Below are positions 35,201 through 45,400 of a DNA stretch of 64,000 bases, one piece after another. The position numbers and the translations under genes were made by a program. Origin of the DNA: Limnomonas spitsbergensis (Eukaryota; Chlorophyta; Chlorophyceae; Chlamydomonadales); contig JAYJMM010000102.1 in the NCBI GenBank assembly GCA_037349105.1, positions 2,604,001 to 2,668,000 on the forward strand, written 5' to 3'. The notes below the pieces were generated by a model that was given only the letters and a program-made list of their open reading frames with translations, searched no databases and had not been told where the DNA came from. The first letter of the stretch is position 1. Every line of letters starts with the position of its first letter.

Positions 35201-36461
35201 GGAAGGGGCATTAGTGAAGGGGGGCGGAGGGGCATGAGTTATGTGAGCATGATCGAGGACGGCATGGATGCCTCCATGCCATGAGTTCAGCGCTTGTGAT
35301 ACGGTAGACTTACTTTTCACATCTCCCATCAGAGTTGACAGTATGGGTAAAGTCATCGACATTGGAATAAAAGGCGCCTCCCAGCATGTTGACAGCCCCA
35401 GCATGTTGGCAGCCCCCAGCATGATCGCACTGGTGGCATCCTGAACACAAGCCCCGGATGCATGCGAAGCAACGGCCAGGCCAGGGGACAGGTGGGAGGA
35501 TAGCGGGTGCGGAGGTCATCGAAAAGACGAAAAGGTCAAGATCTGTCCACCATGGCAAGTGCTTTTAGACCTGATAGCTTGAGGTTACCCTTACCCACCC
35601 AATGGTTCATAGCTTAGCTGGCATATAATCTGGAGACTCTGGTTTTACCTGCATGAAATGTACAATCATATCCATGTAGATTAACCATCAACTGATCAGC
35701 CTCAGCGAACGCAATGTAGGTGGCACGCATTGAAAAAAGGAAGTAGAGAGCGCCGATGCGGAGCTTTCGGAATGCCACGCTGACAGTTTATCCCGAGTAG
35801 GAAGAAAGACAACAAAATCCTAGCGTGCCTTGCTCCCCTGGTGCCCTGAGTAGATATGATCCTCTGATCCACTCTTTGATCCCAAGGGTGGATCCTGCAG
35901 TGTGAACGACAAGAACGACAGGCTACAGGCTACCCGTGTGAGCATGAGCGACTCCGAACGTGTGGTACACTTTATTTCGAGCATCGCCGAGAGCCCAAGC
36001 TATCCGTGTGGAGGCGAGGTTAAGAAACGTCATACCAGCGCGATCACAACCATCTCAACAGTTCTCTTATCGATTGTCCGGCCTCTGAAAGGACGCTTCT
36101 GATGTTCGTCTCCCCAGGGACAGGTGCGGTGACGGTTGATGCAGCATGCACGTGGCATGTAGCATGCAGCATGCGACATGCTGCATGCATCCATGCATCC
36201 AAGCAGTATGCATCCAACAAGGATTTTGCATGGGTCACCTAGCAAAATCCCTACATGGCTGCATGGCTGCACAGCCGCGCCCATTCACCAGCAGCACCAG
36301 CATATCCTCACCCGCCATCAGAGGACACTCCGACCCTCACGTGCCTCAGGCTGATCAGTGTTACGCTCAGATACCGTAAAGGGACTCGGGTGTAATGTGA
36401 GACAGTGTACAACGCAGTAAAGCAGTCATATTCTGACTAAAGAAATTTATAACGCTTGTGA
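32294..36461. other. Gene-poor region between MAK16 and the dehydrogenase-like gene
   Basis: No gene is supported over about 4.2 kb. Seen inside: a family B repeat pair at 34126-34216; a palindrome CCGTATGAAAGGGGAATTTC followed by CATACGG near 34011; minus-strand open frames between 34540 and 35560 with some protein-like composition (including a Cys-rich CFACIRGLCSGCHQC) that change frame repeatedly and may be transposon debris; and a GCATGC-rich patch near 36145-36200. TGTAA at 33713 is too far from MAK16 to assign. Confidence 0.4.
34126..34216 (+). repeat. Dispersed repeat family B, tandem pair
   Basis: GTGGCCGAGCTTCATTTCAG followed by CAT(T/G)GCCCAGAGGTG occurs twice in tandem, the second ending GTGTAACGTCATTAAC. 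The flanks carry a duplicated ACCTGGAGGGA(A/G)AGCAGTAG, as if a segment had been copied around it. Confidence 0.7.
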
Positions 36462-39400
36462 CACCATAATAAGGTCGACCAGCACGACTGTAAATTGCCC
36501 GACACAGGTACCTTCCGGCGCTATCATGCCTCACACCTGCACATACGGGATAAAGCGCACGCACTCCGTGTGCGAGCCCCCGCCGCCTCATGCGCCACCC
36601 TACCAAGGTGGTCAGTACCGGCAGCGCCAGCCCACGGACAGCATCAGACCCATGGAGCCGCCTGTTCTAAGGTCTCAGCCACTGCTGCTCGGCCCTGGCG
36701 TCAAACGTCGGCGCCGCTGGCGCGCTGCCCAAAGACTGGCCCTGCCCGGCCGCCACCTAGGCGCCCCGGGGGATCCAGCCGCATCCGCTCCACTGGCTCA
36801 TCTAGCCTCCCCGCTCCCGCTGCGGACGGGTCGAGGCCTGTTCAGCACATTCTCGTCATCGGAGGTACTGGACGCATTGGCTCAGCTGCGGCGATCCACC
36901 TCCTGAGTGACCGGACGCCGCTGCCAACTGGCATGCGCCTGCATGTCCACCTGGCAGGTGTGGTGGCAGCCACACACTGGCCTCGGCAGGGCTCAACCAA
37001 TCAGATGGTACTGAGGCTAGACCACAGCAGCCCTTCACAGCTGTCCTGCTCGCATTGCCCTGATTAAAATGATATGCCCTGATGCATGGATTCAGGACGT
37101 CGCCTGCTTTTTGTTCTGCCCTGCACTCTGGACCCGAAAATGTTATGTTTTGCTCTTTTCCTTTGATGGACATCCGGCGGCAAGCCCTGGCCCATCACGA
37201 AATGTTAGGTTGTTGCAGGTACGGTTGAGCTACGGCCTTTAGCCGAGGGGGTCTGGAGAAGCAGGGCCACCGGCTGTAGGCCGGTCAAGGTTTGGTCCCC
37301 CTCCGCCCAATAATGGCTGCCAAAAGTGAGATAGTGCGCATTAAAACAAACGCTGCCCCCCCTCCGCTAGGTCGAGACCCAGTCCGAGGTGCTGCGTCTG
37401 TCAAAGAGGTTTTGTCGGAAGTGGGCGGAGGGCAGGAGGGCCTGCAGCGCCGGGGCCATGCGGTCTCCTTCCTCCCGCTCAATTTCAGGTGTGTGCCAGC
37501 AGCACTCTCCTCACTCAGGCCTTGTTGGCAGCACCTGATGTCCCATTCATCCTCCCAGCCTGCCTGACCTGACCTGACCTGGCCCAGTCTGCTTGACCTG
37601 GCCCAGCCTGCTCGACCTGGCCCAGCCTGCCTGCCTTGCCTGCACTGCCTGCCTGACCTGCCTGACCTGGCCCAGCCTGACTGACCTGAATGCTAGCGTT
37701 TGGTTTACACACCAGACAGACTTAGGCGGGCAGCTGGGCACCAAAGGGGACCAAGCCTTTATCGGTATGGCCAGTGGCCCAAGCTGCAGGGCCTGCCGCT
37801 GTGCCGCACTAGGCCTGCTCGGTCATCGGCCATGATCGAGCTGAATTGCACCTGGAGCGTATTATTTATTTATTCATTGAAGCTCCCTAAGCAGTGGGCT
37901 TAGACAAGTAGAGAGATGCTGCATGCCACGACCTGCGCCCGTGATCTTCACATCCAAGACATGGTTGTTGACCTGTGGGTCGGAGCACAGTTTCTCGCAT
38001 GTGTGATGACGAAGACCATGTCCACGGGGGGTTTTCAGACAGCCTGACGGGCGCAGACATCTTCCATGGGGGGGTTTCATGGCAGCAGCTTCCTCGTTGA
38101 ACCCTTTACTCTGGAGGCATGTAGTATATGCAGAAATATCTGGGTTACATGATCCCCATTGTTCCAATCAGAGACCTCAAGTGTGAACCTGACAGTGCAG
38201 AGATGGTCCAGTCCTGAATGAGATATCTCAAGTGTGAGCCTGACAGTGCAGAGATGATCCAGCCCTGAATCAGAGATCTCAAGTGTGAGCCTGACAGTGC
38301 AGAGATGATCCAGCCCTGAATCAGAGATCTCAAGTGTGAGCCTGACAGTGCAGAGATGATCCAGCCCTGAATCAGAGATCTCAAGTTTGAACCTGAAAAT
38401 GCAGAGATGGTCCAGCCCTGGGTCCCTGGTCCCAGGCGACCGACATTGCCACCCAGGCCTATAGAAAGAAAAAAAGAAAGACTACTCCTCCGCCGAAGCT
38501 GGAGGCGTGAGAACTGCTCGACCCACAGCAGCTCTATCCAGGTTGGTAGGATAGCCTGCTCACGACATTCTGTGGGGCGCATTTAACGAAGCGCCAGACG
38601 TTTTCCCCCGCTTACACCTGGAACACGGTAAATGAACCTTGGCAGTATTCCTTGCCTATACTCGGCCCTTGAAGGGCCCACGTCTTGTCAACCTACCGGG
38701 CATGCATGCACCCAGCGGTGGCTCTACCAGTGCTTGATGACTGGGGCGGAGGACCGACTGAAGGACTCGGCGCCATCTTATTTATGTATCAGGTGCCTGT
38801 ACCGGTTTACGGGCACATGTCCCATGCATCAGATGTGATGCTCTGCTGGAATGTACAAACTTCACACAACTTCACTTGTACCTTCCGGTATCCAGAGTTT
38901 TGTTTTCTCCTGGATTCAAGCTTTATGTTCCGCAAACAGTGGTATGCCTCTTAGGGTTTGGGAACCCAGCCAGATCTCAGTACCTCCCCTCCCCCTGCAC
39001 ACCCATCTGCCAGCACGAGGCACCTAGGGAGCAAACTCGGTGATTGTGCAAGACCCTTTGTGCTTCAAGAGCCCAGGAAGCCCAGGCGGACAGGTCTGAC
39101 CCTTCGCACCTGAGTGCCCTTTTCTGGGAGTGGCAAAAGAAGCCCACTTTTGCACTGGCCCTCAACCCTTCACCTGAATCTGGCACCAACAGCCGTACCC
39201 TAAACCCTTACCCCCTCACCTGCAACCACTGTAGGAACAAAGCAGCGCTGCTGGAGGCGCTGGACGGGAAATCAGCTGCCCTCCACACTGCGGGTCCATA
39301 CCTCAACGAGTTGCCGGACATCTTAGCAGCCGCCATTGAGGTGTGACCACCGTGGAGTGAAGGTCCTTAACACAAAACCCAAAACCCTCAACCCTGGACT

Positions 39401-42400
39401 CAAGAAATGAATCCAAACCTAGGCCGCTGCTATGGAGGAGGGATGATTCTTTCGTGGGGTCCTGAACCCCAAACCGACACTCTAAACCTCGGACCTATAT
39501 CCTTGCTTTAAGCCCCCAAACCTAACCCCAGACTCGAGCCCTAAACTAGGCGGCTGCCATTCGGTTTGCTGTTGTACCGTCTCTGAGCCAGCCAGGGAAG
39601 TATGCCATACACCGTTGTGCTGCTCATTCCCGAATGAAAGGGAAAGCTTCTTCCTTCTAAGTGTTCACCGCAGAATGCTGATCAATGGGCCACGAAATGA
39701 ATCAAGATGTTAGTTTGTTTATTGAATTAGGCGGCCACAGGGCGGCCCGGTAACGGTAAACTGGTAGCCAAAATGATGCACACTAACCTTGTCCCATCCA
39801 ATTCCACAGCCATCAGGCTCTACTACCTCGCTAATAACCTCCCACAGCTTTCTTCGCTCCTAATCCCCCCGTTCACTCCTCCCCCGCCAAACTTGCCCAA
39901 ACCCTGTCCGCCCCCCCCCCCCGATACACACATGCACATACCTCCACAACCTCCGCGTTGATGTCAATGAATAATTCGCCCTTGAGCATTGAGACTTAGG
40001 CGACCTCGTTTTCATTCAGGCGGGCGTTCCGGCCTACTTCTCCCCCATTCATGAAACTTGCCCTTACCCGGTTTGTCCCCCCTGCCATATACACATACCT
40101 CCACAACCTCCGCGTTGATGTCAATGAATAATTCGCCCTTGAACATGGGCTTAGAATACCTCGTGTTCATTCAGGCGGGCGTTCCGGCCTACGTTGACGT
40201 GGCAGACCCCATCCCCTACCTGGAGGCAGGCGTTGCCATGAGTGCTGCGGCTGCGGCTGGATTCGAAGCTAGATCTGGATCCGAGTCTGGATCTGGCACA
40301 ATGGCCGTGCTGAGCGCGGGGGCTTTCCCCGGTCTTTCAAACCTGATGGCTGTCGAGTGCGCCTCGCGGCTGGCCTCGTCGGCCCAGCCTCCTCAGGATC
40401 TCGACTTTTATTACTTCACTGCAGGTGGGGAGGGCAGCATGCCATGCATGGCTCAGGAGGCCATGCATGGCTCAGCAGGCCATGCATGGCTCAGCATGCC
40501 ATGCATGGCTTAGCAGGCCATGCATGGCTCAGCAGGCCATGCATGGCTCAGCAGGCCATGCATGGCTCAGCATGCCATGCATGGCTCAGCAGGCAATGCA
40601 TGGCTCAGCAGGCAATGGATGGCTCAGCAGGCAATGCATGGCTCAGCATGCCATACAGGCATACACTGCACCGTATTATGTTGGTGTTTCTCTCGTAAAA
40701 TCCAGCCGCGTCACGACCAACGTCCGGGGGGCCTGGTGCAGCAAGGCCTGCTGCTTGTGCCAACGTCCGTATGCTGGTCAAGGTTGAGTCCCCATCAGAC
40801 CCCAGCGGTGGCCGTCCAGCAGCCTGTCCAAAGTGATATGGCGCGTACGAAAGCAAGCAATGATTTCCTCCCTGGGATGAATAAATAAATAAAGGATACG
40901 CCCTGAGGTGTGTATTAAGGAAGCCACCCGTTCGGCCGTAGCACTAGGTGAGCTACCATACTCACTGGGATTAATAGATTGACAGTGGCTGACAGAAGTA
41001 CCGAGTTGGATAAACAAATGCATGCAAAATATAGGGAAAGGTTTCGGTGTCCTGTGTTATTCTATGTGTCCCTGACTGGGGTTTGGCTCATAGGGACCTG
41101 CCACCTTCCTGCTGGACACAAGAATTGACCCGAACCTGACGTGAACCCTAAACCCTTACACCTTGAACCATGACTCCGAAACCCGAACCCTAATGGGCCC
41201 CACCACTGACGCTCCATAGTCAATACAGAAGCCCAGCGGCAAGGCGGGTGAGGGAGACGAGTGATGGAGATCGGGTCAGCCACCTGTGCAGTATGTGACC
41301 ATGCGGCGGCAGTGGCGGGTTAATCTTGAAGCGGCGATGGGGGGCCCACCAGGTTATTTTATTGCACGCCAGACCACGTTCAGGGGGCCGCTGGGCCGCC
41401 CCCTCTGGGCCGATTGGGGGCCAAACCTTGAGCAGCCTATGGCCGGTGGTCCAAGCAGCAGGGCTTGCTGCGCCAGCCCCTCGTGGTCATGGAGCGTGAT
41501 GTAGCTAAATTGTAGCTGAATCGCGCTAAAACACACAGAGAGACCCACAGATATGGGGCCCGACTCAAGCGCCACAGCCTTTCCCCGCCCACCACGCTCC
41601 TACCGCACACCCCGCACCCCGTTCAATACCTAGAGCTCCTGCTTTGCATGCTGATCCTACACCGCGTTGCCTAAAAGCCTTTGGTGATGATGACGGTGCC
41701 CCTCTTGATTTTCCTTTCTTTTCATTGATGGGTTTTTCAGTTCAAGTTTCCCTGTTCTTTGATGGGCTCTGTCTTGCCCTTCCTACAAAGGCTTGGGGTG
41801 GATTATTTTTGTCGATGCAGTGGCCCACTTGCCGTGTGCAGGCCTGTGTGGCATTGTTTCCCTCTATCTGCTGTACCTGCATAAACAAGAATCGTGTTTC
41901 CTGCCAGCCTTTGATGAAGGCAGTCGTCCACTTTCCCTGTGCAGGCCTGGGTGGCAGTGGCACCATCAACCTACTCATCACTAACCTTGGTTTCGGAGAG
42001 CCTGTCTTCACCTACAGGCAAGTGCCGCAGCACTTTTTGTCAGCATGCCATGCATCGCCTGTATGTGTTTTATGTCCCCTCCACTTAAGATATGCTGAAT
42101 CCACCCACTGGCAAGTGCCGCGGGACGCCTAATACGATTTTTCGAATTGAAGATGTTTGATGTGGGATACATTTTGGGACGCCGTGCGTCTCCGATATTT
42201 GAAATCTGAATGTACCATTGACATAACTTTGGGGTCGTCAAGGTCAAGGATGTAATGAGCTAGTGTCCGCTTCAGGGTTTATTTTAGCTTCAGCTACACT
42301 TCAGCTACCGCTCAGCATATGGTGACCTGTTCCCCGGCTGAGGCCGCTGCTGCGATGACCGATGGTAACTGAGGACCAGGAACCCTTCTTGGGGCTGTCA

Positions 42401-45400
42401 ACGGCCTTGCATGACAGCCTTGTATCAATTCCCTGATGGCCGTAGGTACCTGCTGCCATGGCAAGCCTGGAGGCGGTCCAGAGGTCATCTGGAGCTGTTG
42501 TGATGCTGACCAGGAACTGTGTGGAAGCTGCCTGGAAGCTACCCAGAAGATGATGAGAAGCTGCCCTGATGCCACACCGATCCTTCCGCTCCCTTAATGT
42601 TCTCAGGTCTGGCCAGCGTCAGCCGCGCATGGTAGCGGGCCTGGAACCTCAAGCAGTGGACTTCTTTCTAGGGACGGATGATGCGGCTTTTACAAAGGTG
42701 ACTCTTTGCCACTGTTCCGAATTGAAGGAAAAGACAGACGTTTTTTTCAAATGCAGTAACGGTACCCATGATGGTGTCGTGTCTTTCTAGCATGAGATTT
42801 CAGAGGTCAAAGGTTAGTATTTGTGTTGACAGTTTCTTGGGCTGCTAAGATGGCACATGGCACTCCTTATTCATAGTTACATATCAGCTACAAATGAGCA
42901 TCATATCAGCTACAACTGAGCTGCATCATGAATTCTTGGCATTCGGCCATGGGAGCCTGGGGCAGCAGGGCCTGCTGTACAGGCCACTGGCTGTAGGCCC
43001 GTCAAGGTTTGGTCCCAATAGGCCCAGGGATCATCACCCGGCGGCACGCCAAAGGTGGTCCGGCGCACGCTAAAACAAACAACGGCACGGGCGTGTGCGG
43101 CTTGTAACTCCTTCTGGTGTTTACAAAAAGGCCTGACGGAAACTCCCTACTGGTATGTGGTGTCCGCAACTTTCATATCTGTTTGTACGTGCCGGGGCCT
43201 GGGTTGGGGGGCCTGGGCCTCAACAGAGACGTGGGTGGAGGGGCCTGGTCAGGGATTTGGGGGTGGGCTGGGCCTGCTGTCGTCATGCCCCATTGGTGGT
43301 TCCAGGCATCCTGTTGTACGGGTTGGGGTGATCAAGGGTCAACCCTCATCGGCAGCCGAACCCTAAACCTGATCCGCCGCTTAACCCTCAACCCTGATCA
43401 GTCGCTGTGACAAATGAGGTGATTGCTCCACCTGTCACAGGGTTGAAGTCTGAATCCAAAACATTGTACCCGGGACCTTCACTAGCATGGCGAACCATTC
43501 ACTGAATCTGGTGAATTGGTGATGGGTCGCCGGGCCCCGAGGGGCTGGACCTAGCTGGGGATGGCCTTTAAGGATTCCTTGCAAGATTCTGCATGATTCA
43601 GCTAGATTTTGCCAGCTCCTGCGCTCTTGCGCCCACCCCACCCACCTCCGCACACATTTCCCCACGCCTTCTCTCTTCAGGTTGGCACGCGTAATGTGTG
43701 GGCCTGGCCCTTCCCAGAGGTGGCGACGGTTTCGGAAGCTCTTTCGATCCGTGGGAATTCAAATGTTAAGATGGGTACGGCGCCAGAGCTCTGGAACGTC
43801 ATCATGGGCAAGATGGTGCAGGTGGGAGGGGGACAAGTGGGCGGACGGTGGAAGGGGTGGCAGGTGTGTGTGGGGGGGGGCGGTCTGTAAGTCTGCACTC
43901 AGCAGGCACTAGTTTGAGAGGGGGGCATGGCTTGCAGGGACAATGGAAAAATGAAAAAGGGGGGGGTATGGCGGAGCCGAGGCCCTCACGTCCCCCCATC
44001 CTCAAGTCCAAAGCCGCTGGCACTCTTGCAGTGTTTTAGCTGAAGCACTCAAAATAAACAGTGCACTTCATTCATGAATTTAGAGTCTAGGAGTCTAGTT
44101 GAGAGATAAGCCCTTGCCTGGCCCACTGAACAGAAAGGATACCCAGTAGCCTGCAATTGGAAACCTGTGGCATGCTACTGCTTCAGTTATCTTGTATTCG
44201 CAAGCGTAAGAAGTGTACTGCTGCATTTCTCACTCGCCTGCAAGTGCATGACCTGTCACCGCGGGCTCAGCTCCTAGCAATTTTGTTGTCCGTTTTCCTA
44301 CAGATTTCCTGTCCGCACCTTTACACAGCAGTCCTATATTGACCCACAATACATGTTTCCTTCAGCCGCTGTATTCAATTTCATAACAATATACAAAGTG
44401 TTTGGATGCTCGGGCAATCACAGGTTTTCGGCTCAATTTCTCTCCGGGGATGATTAAAAATAACGAAGCTACCGCTGTTTTTCGAGACAGTGTTTTTTGT
44501 CAAAGATTTTGCAGGTAGCGGATTGGTACGGGTGCTTATTTCGCTGATTTTTAAAGATACCTGCGAATTTCATGTGCCTTTGCACACCCTGTGGCTGTGG
44601 GCAGACTCCTACTGGATCAGTCCACAGGCAGGCCGTGCCTAAAACGTAGAGCAAGAGAGTGATAGGTCATACTACTGTATGTGGATTACTGCAAGACACT
44701 GCCACTTTTAATTAGGGGTTCGGGTGGTTGCGTATACAATGTGTCGAGGTTCCAATAATCCTGTCAACAGCGCCTCCTTAGCAGGTGCATTAACGTACGA
44801 GTTTTGTAACCCGTTAAGTTGTGAAACATGCCTCGTGGACAGGTCCGAGGTATGAACTTATAATGGTAAATCTGAAGTGAATCGAATGGCTGGCACCTTA
44901 TTATGCAGGTGTTGCCTCGCCAGTGGTGGCGATCTGAGGCCTTCTCACTGGCCATGGCCAGGTTTTCAGAGCCAATGGTGAAGCTCACGGACATGTTTGT
45001 GTCGGAAACACATGCCATTAGGTAGGTGCGGGGCTGTGATTTTGCATATATTTTATGCGAATTGTAGGGGGCTGGGAGCAGGCAGCTATGGTATCTCCGC
45101 GCTTCTTTTCCGCCTCATGCACCCCTGCCTCATATACCTGCACCCGCGGCACTCCCGTCCAATAAACGTCCCCCTCCTGTACCTCCCCCTGTTGTACGAC
45201 TACCTGCGCCTCAGACTGTTGTACCTCCGCCCATTATGCCCCAACCCGCTGCCCCGCCTCCTGTTCCTGCACCTGCTGTATGGCCACCTCACTTACCTCC
45301 ACCCCTTTTGTCCCCCCGAGCTATTCCTTCACACTCTTTCTTGCAATCTCAATGCCTACTCGCTAAGCCTCTACCTCCTTCTCATCCACCCATTATACCT

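Noticed and set aside
34540..35560. Minus-strand frames including a Cys-rich CFACIRGLCSGCHQC segment, considered as a zinc-finger or recombinase remnant
   Set aside because: Frames change repeatedly, no catalytic motif is visible and no family could be recognised, so it is only mentioned as possible debris.
39150..39560. Runs such as CCCTAAACCCTTA and AACCCTAAACC considered as interstitial telomere repeats
   Set aside because: Only isolated, irregular copies occur, scattered through several introns, with no array of a fixed heptamer or octamer.
40357..40888. Plus-strand open frames with MHGSAGHAWLSRPCMAQ peptides
   Set aside because: They are generated by the 19-bp tandem repeat, which is open in all three forward frames.
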